The notes: generated by a model from the letters alone, not told the origin. Shown: positions 24,755 to 37,550, numbered from the stretch's first letter. The stretch: DNA of 64,000 nucleotides from Symbiodinium microadriaticum (GCA_001939145.1 LSRX01000507.1:29485-93484), one strand, 5' to 3'. Program-made: numbers and translations.

Positions 24755-25878
24755 GTGAGTGAAGATCTCTCTTTTCATATATCCCTTAAGGTTCCAGCTG
24801 TGGAACCCTATAGTAGAAGCCCAAAAGTTGGAAACCCAACAGCCTCAATCCTTCAGAGTAATGCAAAAGGAATCCTAGCACTATTTGTCCTCAATCCGGT
24901 TTCCAACTTTTTAGGCTTTACTCTACATCTCAGTATGAATATAGGGCCATCCAGACTTCAGAATCCTGTGCTCCTTGGACCAACTCTGTGCTCAATCGGG
25001 ACCCTCTGCTGTACACGACTGGATGACATGACACCCCAATTTCCAGAACCGACAAGTCCTTAAACCCCTAGACTCTAGACCAACTTTGGGATTACTGGGA
25101 ACAGAAGGCCCATCCACTCGAACCCCGTTCACTCCGATTCCACTGAAGAGGCAACATGAAGAATAGACAGCGACCGTTAGCTTTGTCCGTCTATGTTATT
25201 AAAGTGCTCGGTATTCTCACATCATCTCTCTCTGCACACACTCTGAACTCCTTGGAGCAACACACCAAGCTGCGGGCCTCCATGTTGAGCAGGAGAAGCT
25301 CCACACGTGACGCAGCCTCGATCGGGCGCCACAAGAAAGACCAAGATCTGATTTCGGGACATGGGCCCTTCGGCAAAACATGAACACGGATTACCTGGAC
25401 GCTGTACAATGAAGAGCCTTCGGCTCAATCCACAGCCGCTTCCACAGCAACAACAATAAGACGCGCCAAAAAACATCGGGGCTACCGACAAACATATCAC
25501 CGCCGTCAGCTTCGCCGCGATCCACAACTAGCATCACACACCGTTTACGAATAACGACACTGAGATGCATTGACAACATTTGCCTCAAAGGGACTCCTTA
25601 AAGGACACATATCACAAGCCCGCGGCGAAATTCAAGCCGGCTTCGGTCAGCTCGGCATGGGCCGGCAGACCCTCTGCCTGATTGGACCGGTTTTTTCGGG
25701 GTCTTCTTGTTTTAAGGTTCAGGGCCCAAGGGGCATTTACTACCGTTACGTTCAAGCCTGGACCCTTCAGAGGGTAGGGCTGCAGAGCCTCGCAGCTTCG
25801 GGCTTCTTCCCTAAACCGGAAACCCAACCAAAGGCCTTAGACCTTACGGCCAACGCTCCCGGGGAGAGAATAAGAGAA

Positions 25879-25931
25879 GCTAGTATCAGTTAGCATCGCT
25901 TAACAGTTGCAAAGCTAGTATCAGTTAGCAT
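25879..25931 (+). repeat. Duplicated 18-bp unit
   Basis: The unit GCTAGTATCAGTTAGCAT occurs at 25879-25896 and 25914-25931, 35 bp apart. The unit itself is partly palindromic (GCTA..TAGC). The origin is unknown. Confidence 0.85.
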
Positions 25932-26540
25932 GCTTTAATATTTGAACCAGACCCTGCACATCAGGCAGAAATCGTTCTGAGACCCCATAGATGATGAGCA
26001 CCCTTTCCAAACGTGTAAGCACCGTAATTCCAGAAGCACTGAAGAGTCTGGAGACCTCGTACGCTCCTTCATCCTGCGAATCTCTCATGACACCCACGGG
26101 GAATCCTTAGAAACCCTAAACACAGCCTTCAAAACTCATGAACTGCCATATCAAATACAATCAAAGAGCTCTCGCCTCCCAGGCTTCTCGAGACGTCTTG
26201 AGCCCATGCTCCCGGAGCAGCGCGAGGGCTCTTGTGGAGGCCCAAAGCGCCTCCTCCCATCCGAAATCAAGCTTTGGGCGCTTCTCATCAGCGTCTGCAC
26301 AGGTTCTCTAGAGCTTTACCTGAAGACTTTGTACAGGGGTTAGAAAGAGGTGTTGTAAGCTCTTCTAGGAGTTAACGGCTTCGGAGTATAGGCTTCAGTG
26401 TAAGTATAGGGCTGTTTGTAGCATTGTAGCTTCTTTCAGACCTGCTGTGTTTTTTCTGATAAGGTCCAGTATAGTTGCTTGTGGGGTCTTATCGGTCTTC
26501 GCTCAATCAGAAACCGTAGGGCCTCGGGCCATATATTCCG

Positions 26541-26895
26541 AGATTTATAAGGCATAGGATTTGTTGAGGACTACGTCGGTTTGGGGCTTGGGGTGTAGGG
26601 TTCTCGGCCTATCGGTTCAGGATTTGCGGGTTAACGGCTTAGGGTTTAGGGTGAGCTGCAGGTTTAAGGCTTTGTTATTAGGGCTATCAGGTGTTTTGCT
26701 TTGGAACTCCTTGCTTAAGATTTGGGGTGCGGGTTGGCTTCGACTTGCTGGATTCCGTCCTTCCTGGTGCAAACTCGGATGCCGGATCTGGGCTTCAGGC
26801 TGTAGCGTTTCGGGCTTAGGCTTAGGCATGAATGCTTCGGGTTTTAGGCTCGGCTCCAAGCTTTGATTTGGCGTTTAAGGTTTAGGCTAGCCCTC
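26541..26895 (+). repeat. Long degenerate TTTAGGG-type block
   Basis: About 350 bp in which variants of GGGTTTAGG, TTCGGG, TTTGGGG and GGCTTAGG recur with no fixed period. The longest clean part is at about 26635-26655. This is one of the densest of the telomere-like blocks, all reading the G-rich strand on plus. Open frames across it on both strands are artefacts of the repeat. Confidence 0.75.
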
Positions 26896-27671
26896 GCCCC
26901 TGATATGGACCCTGCATCTTTGTGTCACATACGGCCAATACTGACCGCGCTCACTAACTACAATAAGAAACTCCCGTGCGAGTACTCCTGGCCTGCTTCG
27001 GAACCCCAAGCGTGCAAGCCCGGAGGGCTGCATTGCGGGTGCTGCGCGTCCTTTGGCCACTGCGAGGTTCTATGCTTGCGGGGGTTCATGGAATAAGTGC
27101 ACGCAGCTCCGGAGCTTTGGGCTTTGGGGCATTCAGCATTGTGAGGTGTTAAGGTTTTGGGGCAAGCATCCTTTCTCTGTGTTCCAACCTTGTATAAACC
27201 CCTTGGAGTCTATGCAGACTACGTATACTAGAGGCATATAGATGAAAGACGAGTTGGGCCTCTTTGCTCCAGATTCCTGGTGAAGCGGAGTGGTCGCAGC
27301 TGTGCCGGCTGATTAAGTTTCAAATTAATTCAACAACATACAACCATTGACACATGTTATCATAGAAGTTGATGATGTCGCCGTAGTTTAGGGGTATATG
27401 GTGTTGCACGGAAACTTGACCTAGCCCTTTAGGTTCAGAGAAGGGCTGTTGAACGTCTATGAACTACTTGGCCCATAGGAACTGATTCATGTTTTGCTTC
27501 CCTTCTTCCCCACGCTAGGCCCACCCAGAGACTCGCTTACCCTTCCAAAGCCAGGAGCCGCACATCGGAACGAACTCCGCTGCCATCTCCTTCGGCAGGA
27601 AACCCCCCGATCCGCACTCCCCACCCTCCCAAGTAACTGGTCAGTTGAGGGTGTAGGACTTTAGGTCTGGA

Positions 27672-27719
27672 AAATATGCACATCCATGTAAATAAGTAAA
27701 TAAATAAATAAGTATATAC

Positions 27720-27751
<32 letters not shown>

Positions 27752-27755
27752 TATA
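27672..27755 (+). repeat. Compound AAAT / TACA / TA microsatellite
   Basis: Runs of AAAT-type units, then TACA units, then about a dozen TA dinucleotides. The same order of AAAT- and TA-type runs recurs at 37650-37720. Confidence 0.85.
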
Positions 27756-28379
27756 AGGTATGTGGAGACATGGATTTGGGGTTCGCAGGGCTTTGGATGT
27801 GACGACATGTCTATCGAGCCACGAGCGGATTTTGGCGTTCAGGAGTTTGGAGTTTGCTGGAATCCTGGTTTAGGGTTTGGGGTTCAAGTCTACATTACAT
27901 AGCAGGAACACATCCTGCCCCCGGCCATACCGACGTGGCAGGCCCTGGCAGAGGCCCTCCATGTCAATGAAACTCCCAGAACCCCGGAGCCAACCTAGAA
28001 ATCCATGGAAGGAACTCAATACAACCGACACATCTGTTACGAAATGACCACGTGACTGTCATAATCATACGAAGCCCTGCTCCACAACCTACTGGTGTGC
28101 TCGTTTGACATATGAAGTACGCGAAGTCTGGTGTGCAATATATCTGAAGTATCTATAGGCCTTACTACACAACACCGCCCAGGAGCTCTTCCCGACGCCG
28201 AAGGCTAAGCCCCCAACCCCACCGAAGCCAACTGGCTCCAGTGACTTACATACTAAGGGTTCTATACCCTTGAGCATAATTAACGGACCATCCCCTTGCA
28301 ATTGTTCAGGGCTTGGGCTACTTGCAAAACCTTGAACACTCAATTCCTGTAAGCAGCATGACGTGAATTCAAATTTCAG

Positions 28380-28690
28380 GGAACCCTAAACCCCTGAATC
28401 CAGCCTTAAGCCGAAAGCAACCTGAACCCTGAAACCAAAACCGCAAGCCCTCAAGCCACTCTCTCCTCGAGGAGTGCCAGTGCACCTCCCCAGCTCCTGG
28501 AAGGTGCAAAACTTCAGAATTTCGGGCTTGGGAGCTAGGGGTCTACAGAATTTCTGTTCAGGATTTGAGGGGTTTGGGATCTAAAGTGCTGGGTTTCGGG
28601 GTTACAAGTTTTGTGGGCTTTAGGGCTTCACAGGCTCACGCTGGTGATCGCCTAGGGCTCAGAGCCTTGGGTGTCGGGTTTGGGCTCTAG
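28380..28690. repeat. C-type then G-type telomere-like blocks facing each other
   Basis: Plus-strand AACCCTAAACCCCTG-like text at 28380-28460 is followed, after a short spacer, by TTCGGG/GGGTTTGGG-like text at 28510-28690. The two halves are complementary in kind and could fold back on each other. Confidence 0.6.
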
Positions 28691-29150
28691 AGTTCTTCAC
28701 TAATGCAATCCGCAGGTTGGGGGCTCTTGGTTACATTGCCGGCTTCTTGCCGGTTTCTTGACAACCATAGCCCTCACCAAACACCATACCCATGCGCAGA
28801 ACTTTCGATGTACTTCCTTCTTCTGTGTAACAGACTCACAGTTTCGCGGCTTGCCTCTTGTACTTTGCAAAACATTGCTACAAGCAACTGTTTTGGTAAA
28901 ACCGCACAATCCAAAATCTGACCGGGCAGCTATCATCTGCAAGCTCTCCAAGGAGTGACAAACATCTGTCTGAGCCCAGACATCTGGCTGTCTCTGGACA
29001 CCAACGTGCAATGCTTTCACTGCCATAACTACGGAAAATGTGAAAATTACTTGAATTACTTGCATGACTGTGCACCAGCTATATCATCCCAAGTCGAGGC
29101 TAGTACGTACAATAACTCAGGTCCAGAATGTCCAATCAACCATGAAGCAT

Positions 29151-29345
29151 TCCTTGGTGTCGCAACACTGCAAAATGTCGCTGGCAAGTCTCCTGCCCAC
29201 GGCCACAGCGTACAGCGCAGCGTTGTAGGCAGAGCTGCTGACTGTGAGGCCCTCGACAGCTTTTGCCTCATCGGACCCCTCATCGAATGCAGGGGTATTA
29301 AATGGGTTGCTTCGGGAGATGAATCCGACTTCATTGACAAGACAC
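29151..29345 (-). CDS. Possible exon, approximate ends
   Basis: The minus frame reads SDEAKAVEGLTVSSSAYNAA then LYAVAVGRRLASDILQCC and CDTKECFM, followed by a GT donor. This is good small-residue, helical-looking text. A plus frame of 135 codons (28955-29362) overlaps it. A second minus-strand candidate at about 29770-29941 (RRLLPSERAAFTPLMRFLSF) lies upstream and could belong to the same gene. Ends are approximate and the family is unknown. Confidence 0.28.
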
Positions 29346-29949
29346 AGGATCAACCATCGTAAAGAAAATCGTGGCGTGGTACACAACCGTTCTTCCAGAT
29401 CTGCGAGAGTCAGCCCGGAAAACAGCCAACTGGAGGAGGGTCGAACCTTTTTGTTCGGGCCGTGCTTTGCCAGTAGGCCCTAAAACATACGGGTTGATGG
29501 CGACTCTATAACTCTATGGTGTGATATTTAAGACACGTCTGAACTGAAAGCCACAACCCTGACTGGACAACCCAGCTTCGGACTCAACAACTTCATGTTG
29601 TGCTGGGGTTCACGGAAAAGTTATGGGGCTGTTCGACTCCATGCAACTTGACTCGGGTTTGGTTTAGGGTTTTAGAGGTTGGTTTGCCAGAGTTTAAATG
29701 CTTGACGCCTTTAGAACTTGTAATTCTTGGATTTGGGGCTTCGGGTTTTTTTAAAGTGCGGTAGCCACTTTACTCCATCCAGCCAGGCGAGACTTGCGCC
29801 GAGGAGCATACACTGGGGCAGAACACCACAGTAAAACGAAAGAAACCTCATGAGAGGAGTAAAAGCAGCACGCTCACTAGGCAGAAGACGACGAGGCATT
29901 AAGACTTCCACCATCCGCGAGTGACTCCTCAACAGCACCATCCAGCCAC

Positions 29950-31700
29950 ACCAGCCGACGGCCCATCATCACGAGGCTTTGGGTTCAGACGCTCAGGGCT
30001 ACAACCTAGAAAGCTTCACCGGTTTTCCAGCCATCAACCAAATCCATTCAGCCGGAAGCCCAAGCATAAAGGTCGCAAGTCCTAGTTAAACCCAAAATCC
30101 TAGACGAATTCTGAAGCCTAATGCCTCACCTCCCTGCAGCTCCGATCCACCCACCGAAACCTTGGAGCTGAGCAGCGCACCTGTCGAAAGACCTCCACGG
30201 AAGCCTCAAAAACCAGGGATGGGCTGTACAGGTCTGACGATTTTAGGGTGTCAGGCTAGCTTTAGGTTTTTTGGGGGTGCAGGCCTTTTGCCTAGTTTCT
30301 GGACTTTGGGCGTCAATGGAGTAAGGGCTGCACGAAACTCAGGGATGTGGGGCTTTTGGATTTGGAAGGTTAGGTTGCAAACTTTGCTGAGTTTAGGATC
30401 ATTCTGAAAGGGCACCGAAGAGGGTCTGAAGAGTTCTTGCTGACACTCAGAGATTATTGTGAACCCCAATTTTTTGCGAACAAGTCGGCTTTGATCATTT
30501 AATTTCAAGGTGCAGCCCTTACAACACAAAATCGGCGCTACCTGACTGGGGGATGCAGGACAAAGGGGCCAGAATAGAGATATCTTGCTATGCGCGTCAC
30601 TACAGATACCGGTTACCTGTATGGGGCATAGGGTAATCTGGAAGCTTCAATACTTTAAGTCCTAATCCCATTTCTCAGGGCTCCTGAATAGTTTAATAGT
30701 GGTGCAAGATACTCCCTAAACCTATAAGGCCCTCCATATTCCTCCGAACTTTAGAAAGTCCCGAAGTGTCGGTGCCTGCCAGCTACTTCCTTGGGAGCAA
30801 CCGCGGATCGTCAACGCAGCCTTGCCAAGGGACTCGGATCAGCGCTTCGAGGGATTCCAGGGATCAGGATCTAGGGCTTAAGGGATTTTGGAGATTCTCG
30901 GGTTTTGGGCTGAGGGATTCTAGTGATAAGGACTTAGAGCCAGGGGATTTTAGGGTATCGGGCTTAAGGGTCAAGAAGTCTAGGGTTTAGGGCGCAGGTG
31001 CAAGCAGTGTTGGGTTTGCGGTGTAACCTACAGGGGTCTTGTGAAGGAACTTAACTAATCGAAGGAACCATGACAATGGCTTGCACACAAATTGCAAAAG
31101 CGAGCAGCAAGGAAGGGATGATGATCTAAGTTCTAGTCCTATATTAACTGAACAAGGCCCAAACGGTCTGGAGTGAAGCTACAGAGCAGCAGGCAGAGAC
31201 CCCTTCTTGCGAAGATCCGCTGATGCACAACACGAAACCAGAATTCGCATAAGTTCCGACACTCAAGCCAATGCAAGATGTTTTCAGCAGTGAGACGCAA
31301 CTTTCCGTTTTCGATGATTGAGGCTCGGGGTTCTAGGACACGTCCGAGCCAGGAGTCGCCTTTACCGGCTTAGCCATTCGTTGGACATGAATTTGCAAAC
31401 ATGCACCCGAGCGTACGTAGCATACAACTATCATATACTGCATACTTGAATACACCAATGTCTAAATTACATTGAAATGAAACTACATTCCATTTCATTC
31501 TTTTTCGTTGCATTGCATTGCAGTGAATCGCGTTGCTGTAGCACGTCACAGCATTACATGACAAACGCTACACAACCTCAGCACATTGAATTACGTTACA
31601 ATGTAGATATCCGCCCCCCCCAACCCGTGTTCCCACCAAGAACTCCCGTGCTAGATATGCTACTGTAAGAGCCTGCTGGGAATTCGGACAGTATGCGATA
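29950..31700. other. Spacer with degenerate repeats; no gene seen
   Basis: G-type telomere-like text is at about 30840-31000, with repeated GGGATT and GGGTTTAGGG variants. Frames at 30162-30529 cross similar text and are not credible. At 31460-31610 the sequence is rich in CATTGCATT-like steps with no open frame worth reporting. Confidence 0.5.
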
Positions 31701-31710
31701 GAAAAATAGA

Positions 31711-31718
31711 CCCTACAT
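31711..31718 (+). repeat. Left target-site duplication CCCTACAT
   Basis: Directly abuts the left inverted terminus of the element and matches 32115-32122 exactly. Confidence 0.85.
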
Positions 31719-32114
31719 TAAGGTTCGGCACCTTCCTGCCTAAGCTATTACATGCTACATAAGGCATGATCATGCCCTTAAACATGCCCATAAACATCCT
31801 ACCCCATGAAATCAGCATGACACACAAAAGCTTTTGTCGGCCCTTTTGTTCTCCGCATCGTCTCAGCTTTGCGATGACCTGGCCGGACAGATGCTTCAGA
31901 GGAGAAGAGAGAGAGCGAGAGAGTGCAAGAGAGAGAGAGAGAAGGGCTGCGACATGAGGCACTTGTAACTCNGATCATGGGCATGATCCCTGTAATCGGG
32001 CCTGGGGGGGATGATCATGGGCATGATCCCTGTAATCGGGCCTGGGGGGGATGATCATGGGCATGATCATCCTCATGCCGGGGATATGGCTTAGGCTGAC
32101 GGTGCCGAACCTTA
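31719..32114. mobile_element. Non-autonomous TIR element (MITE-like, possibly hAT) with 8-bp TSD
   Basis: A 396-bp element. The left end (31719-31732) reads TAAGGTTCGGCACC and the right end (32101-32114) is its exact reverse complement. Similarity continues inward (CCTGCCTAAGC against GTCAGCCTAAGC), then into GGCATGA/GATCATG palindromes. The 8 bases CCCTACAT lie immediately outside both ends (31711-31718 and 32115-32122), a perfect target-site duplication. An 8-bp duplication with a TAAGG terminus fits the YARNG ends of hAT elements, though P- and introner-type elements also make 8-bp duplications. No transposase frame is inside; the interior holds a GA run and a 40-bp tandem repeat. It is therefore a deletion derivative that relied on another copy for movement. 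Confidence 0.85.
31973..32070 (+). repeat. 40-bp tandem repeat built on a palindrome
   Basis: Two full copies (starting at 31973 and 32013) and a partial third (32053). Each begins with GATCATGGGCATGATC, which has perfect 7-bp arms around GG; in the third copy the arms extend to 9 bp. A related 14-bp palindrome, GGCATGATCATGCC, sits at 31763-31776 in the other half of the same element. The lone N at 31972 adjoins the first copy, so copy number may be mis-assembled. Confidence 0.9.
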
Positions 32115-32122
32115 CCCTACAT
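32115..32122 (+). repeat. Right target-site duplication CCCTACAT
   Basis: Directly abuts the right inverted terminus of the element and matches 31711-31718 exactly. Confidence 0.85.
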
Positions 32123-33091
32123 AATCGGATCTGCATAAGGCGTGGGTCTCTCGTCCAAACTTGAAGAAACTCCCTGCTGATGCTGTAGCTCTGCTTGGAG
32201 CCGAACGCTCGCTGCATCGGGAGCTGGTGTAGATGATCCTTGATGAAGGTGCGGGGGTATACAGGGTTTCACCAGGCTACCAGAGTGCACATTAGAGACT
32301 TTACAAGCCCTCGATAGTTCAAGGTGGTTCTGGAACAGGGTACTCAGCTCTGTGGGTAATGTGAGAAGTCGTCTGAACTGTGGAATCCCTGATTCGCCAA
32401 TGTAATTGCGTTCCTTCTTCATAGCCGGATCCCGGTTGCAATCCCTGTGCGGTACTAGAAGTCGTAGTAAAAGAGGGTGACCCGCCGCATCGACCCGCAC
32501 CTTGACACTCACAAGTGTGTATGCATTTCCTCGTGTCCGCTGAGTCGCCCAACGTCACAGCCACCCCGCCATATCATCCTGCAAACACCACCACCAGCAA
32601 TGGCACCGGCAATGTTCGTCATCAGAACTGTCACCTTGTGCGTCATCACCATCGCCATCATCACCCGCAGCATGGTGATCCTGATCCCTGTTCTCGTTGC
32701 AGAGTTCAACTCCCTTTCTGCTTTGTGAAGGCGGCTATTCAGGTGCATGCGCTAATTGCCGATGGCGAGAATGGCATCGGAATAAGCACCCCCGGCCAAT
32801 GTTGAGCACCCTGAACTCCTGAACCCCAAATCTCCAATAACCGTAAGCCCTGAACCCCAAACCCTGACACGACCCGTCACCTTCACTGATCATCTCGTGC
32901 CAAATCGCGACCGCCTTCTCCCAGGCCTCGAGAGCTAATATAAAAGGCCATGGCTTACGCTGCGGACTCCAAAGAGTATAGATGACTGTGGCGATGGCAT
33001 GGGCAAGCAGCCTCGTCCCCGTCTCTCTGTGTGTGAGCCCCCGGTGCGCTAGTTTCTCTCCTTGTGTGTGCGTCATGCTTGCTTGTGTTTG

Positions 33092-33250
33092 TGTGTACAT
33101 ACATACATACATACATACATACATACATACATACATACGTACATACATACATACATACATACATACATACATACATACTTACATACATACTTACATGTTT
33201 ACATACATACTTACACATCTCTCTCTCTATATATATATATATATATTATA
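33092..33250 (+). repeat. ATAC tetranucleotide, then TC and TA runs
   Basis: About 90 bp of CATA/TACA units with rare G or T changes, followed by a short TC run and a TA run at 33214-33246. The frames read through it as poly(YIHT) are artefacts. Confidence 0.95.
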
Positions 33251-33560
33251 AGTATCAACATACATATAAAAATCCATGTGTGCAGGTGCCTGTGTTTTCT
33301 TCGTTTTGTGTTGTGCTTGCGTTTGTGTGTGTGTGTGTGCATGCGTGGTTAGTTTTGGGAGAGTGAGAGTGAGAGAGAGAAGGAGCGAGAGAAGGAGAGA
33401 AAGGAGGGAGAAGAACAGAGCGACAGAGAGAGCGAGAGAGAGGAGAGAAAAATGCCACGAGAGGTGGAGGGAGGCAGCTGGAACATTAATTGCAAGTGTG
33501 ACATGGCACGAGGAAACACGAGACATAGCGACAAGAAAGTAAAAACGACAAAGACTAATT

Positions 33561-33676
33561 GGAGGGTCGGGGGACTTAGTCAGTAGGTCATGAAAAGACT
33601 TATTGGGCACCCTAAACAGGATTATGATGCTCATGAGTCTATTACATAACTAGTTACTAGGTCCCCCGACCCTCCC
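33561..33676. repeat. 116-bp inverted-repeat element
   Basis: GGAGGGTCGGGGGACTTAG at the left end is mirrored at the right end by a sequence whose reverse complement reads GGGAGGGTCGGGGGACCTAG. Similarity continues a few bases inward (TAGTCAGTAG against TAGTAACTAG). No flanking duplication was found. It may be a short foldback element, or a hairpin at the edge of the purine tract that begins about 30 bp downstream. Confidence 0.65.
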
Positions 33677-33705
33677 AGTACAGATGGTGACAGAGCAAGA
33701 CGGCG

Positions 33706-34447
<742 letters not shown>

Positions 34448-34630
34448 CCAGAAGCTGGGCAATATAGCAACAGAGGGAAGGATGGACTACATGACGGTCA
34501 CTGAACCTCTCGGGAGCACAGCCAACCATCGTTGACAAAAACGGTACAAGTTATCAAGCTTCCCAAAAATCCGAAACCCCATACCCTTCTCTGGCAGACT
34601 CCTTATGATCCCTGCATCAAAGACCTTGAC

Positions 34631-34761
34631 CCTGCAGAAAGCCTAAGGTATCGGAGCGCCTCAGCCCTACCACAGGCCGAGAGGAGCGAGTTGTACACCT
34701 CGTCGGATTGACAAACTTTGGTTTGTAGTAATGCTAACGTTTTACATCTAAGTTCAGAGCC
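34631..34761 (-). CDS. Possible exon with one PPR-like repeat
   Basis: It opens after a pyrimidine-rich acceptor (TACTTCTTTCAG) and encodes 43 residues. These include SDEVYNSLLSACGRAEALRYL, shown here as EVYNSLLSACGRA; this matches the common start of a pentatricopeptide repeat (YN-L-SACG-A). PPR proteins bind organelle RNA in known cases. Only one repeat is visible, and an internal GT (CTGTG/GTAGGG) could end the exon earlier. An upstream minus frame (to 34962) with VWFAIGSGVLRDASIRFL may be a further exon. Confidence 0.3.
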
Positions 34762-34762
34762 C

Positions 34763-36850
34763 TGAAAGAAGTACCACACTAGCTTCGGGCTTAGGGTCTT
34801 CCAAGGTACTACACGGCTTTGGCCTTTCAAGAGCGTGTTGCTTAGCAAGTCGGGTTGAGGCGGTGGATCTACACGGCAGCAAAGTCCTAACATGAAGCCT
34901 GCAGCCAAGAAGCGGATGGAGGCGTCTCTGAGGACTCCTGAGCCGATGGCAAACCATACCATGCCCCGGTGCCCTCTCGGGATCTTCGTAGGGTCTTAGC
35001 AACTGTGGAGGGTCGCATTTAAGGGTGATTAAAGACTGGAGGGTTTGGGTAAGGTCCCGAAATGAGAGAGTTCAGGTACTTGTCCCTGACCGTATAGAAT
35101 ACAAGCTGACAACGCTGCCGAAGATATGTATGACGCGAGCTACTCAGCAGCTAAACTGGGTCGTCAAATTGTAGCACTGTACATGATTCTGGCTTTTTTA
35201 CCCTCACTAGTCCTAGGGTCTTAGGCGGACGCTCGCCGCGGCGTTCTTGCAGGAGCGAACCAGCCAGAATGCAAGCGTATCCCGCACGTTTAAGACCACG
35301 GGGTCGCGGCGCGGAACCCTTAAGCCCTGAACCCCTCAAACCCGCACCCCTGCACACCCTAAACCCCCCCTTCAACAAAGGATGGAACAACCTACAGCAG
35401 GAAGCCGTCAGTCGACATGTATATCGATTAAGTTCGGTACGGTGACCTGCAAGGCGCAGGCCTTGCCGATTAGGGCTTTAGACGGGTGCTTGGGGTCCAA
35501 GGTTACGGGTCAGGGTATCGGTATAGGCCGTGGGCTTGCAGTTTACCATCGGATTTAGAGTTTGGACTAACTAGGGTTGTATAATTACGTCATATAACAA
35601 CTGTCGGATAACTGCCCTTGTGGTGACTTCAGCCTCTACACCCTGATCCCAGACCGGACCTCAAATAAATCAGTACTAAATCCCAAAGCAGAAACAAATC
35701 TAGACCAGCAAAAACCGTAAGACCAAACTCCAAACCCTCCTCACTCGGAGAAGTCCTCGGGGCGAGCTGAGAAGATGGCGAGTGCCCATTCCTTCAGCTC
35801 GTTTGTTAGGGACGGGGCAACAGTTCATCATGTTATAGGGGGTCTGGGCTTTCGGGGATCTGGGAGTAGCTACGCCGCTACGCTGTAAGGTTTCAGGGGC
35901 TGGGCATATTTTATTCTACAGTTTCGAGTTTCGTAAGCTTCAAACCGCAGCACCCCCAGGTCAAGACCATAAGATTGTCGGGTTTAAAAAAGAGGTTTAG
36001 GGTTTAGGGCCCACGCCCAGGTTTCGGTTGGGCTTGCGGTTCAGATATATCCCTGCAAGCTGGGCGTCCGGTGCTCCCCCGGTGTCTTTCTGAATTTCTG
36101 AATCATGTGCGAGTGCCAAAACTCTTTACAAGACCGTAGGAGGCTCACTGTTGGGATCGATTGTACTTGCAGGTTCAGTTCACACATAGTTTCAATGGCT
36201 TGCAAGAAATATCTGTCCTATTGTTGCCTCAATTGCAGCACGACACGCAATGACTTATAAGTAGCTACAAGCCTCCAAGTAAACTACCGGGAACTCTGTC
36301 TAGGTTAACCCTGCCAATCCTCATGAGTGCAACCACTGGCTCAGGTCAGGAACACCACCGTGACATGTATCAACACGTTTTGGTGATTTCGGCGCTGGTC
36401 GGCAAGCTCACGGAGTGGGCATGTCACAAGACCTTGAAATCTTTCTACCTTCTATGCCCCATTCGCACCGATCTGGGAAATCCTTTCACCATGCAACCAA
36501 AGGTGGAACACATCAAGCCGAGGTAGCAACACGTTGCAGGAAGGCCCCTTCAAGAAGCCGCATCAAACATAAGAAGCTTATGTTTGAGCTTAATATAGAT
36601 GGAGCCCTAAACGAATTAGAGGACTTTTCCACGACTACAGCACCATGACGACAATCCTACCTCGACCATCGCCGATCATATCTAGCCACAGGGGCGACGG
36701 TTGTCGTGGTGACGGCAGGGGTGTGGTGGCGGTGGCGGTGGACATGGTGGCAGGGGGCGGTGGTGAGAAGGCGGCGCCGGGACACAGTGGCGTGTGTCAG
36801 TTGCCGTTGAGTCGAGGCTTTATGTCGGCAGAGCATTCACTTTCAGTTTT
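34763..36850. other. Spacer with alternating C- and G-type blocks
   Basis: C-type telomere-like text is at about 35320-35370 and 35640-35740; G-type at about 35460-35580 and 35840-36060. A plus frame at 36323-36526 is open but unremarkable. No supported gene. Confidence 0.5.
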
Positions 36851-36854
36851 CACA

Positions 36855-37015
36855 CTCATCATTAGCATCATCACTCCCATCATCATCATCATCATCAACA
36901 TCATCATCATCATCAACACCATCATCACCATCATCATCATGATCGTCATTGTACGCCTCGTCGTCGTCGTCCTCCTCCTCCTCCTGATGCTCATCATCAC
37001 CTTCAGCATCACCAG
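36855..37015 (+). repeat. ATC/TCG/TCC trinucleotide tract
   Basis: ATC units dominate to about 36935, then TCG and TCC units. Frames on both strands read as poly-Ile/Met and are not genes. Confidence 0.95.
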
Positions 37016-37512
37016 CCGTACCAACAGGCAGCGTATGTTCCTTCTTGGTCCTTCTTCTGTTTCACCCAAGTGGCCTGGCAAAGCTAGGACGACGATGACC
37101 CTAAAACCCAAACCTTGAACGCGAGACCCCGAAGCTGCACTCCTAAGCTCCTGAACCATCCTAAACCACCCTCCACCCTAAAGCCTGAACCCCAAACCCG
37201 AGTTCGACTTGGAACATGCCCAGCGTGGCCGAAAACCTTCCCGGCTTTGCCGGGCCTCAACTGAGGATGGCGGCTCGGGCTCAGGGAGCGAAACCCCAAA
37301 GCGGGTCCGGGGTCTTAGGGCTTGCGGCTAAGGGTCCACGATGACACACTGAGAGCCCAATACTTCTTAATTCAAAAATATACCTTGAGCTGCAGGCTGC
37401 AGGGGTTGCTTAGGTCTCTGGGTCGGGCTACACTTCAATTATTGACTGGGCTATTTGGCTCTCAACACTCCTACTTTGTACCCTACGACCGCTCGAGACA
37501 GTCGAAGGATGT

Positions 37513-37550
37513 GCACACACACATATACACACACACACACAGATAGATAG

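Noticed and set aside
29430-29470. tRNA-like GGTCGAACC near a stem
   Set aside because: No acceptor stem, D-arm or anticodon arm could be paired around it.
32735-33352. Frames reading as repeated YIHT or MYVC units
   Set aside because: Direct translation of the ATAC tetranucleotide repeat.
36645-37159. Plus 157-codon and minus 120-codon frames
   Set aside because: They are dominated by ATC/GAT trinucleotide repeats read as Ile or Met runs.
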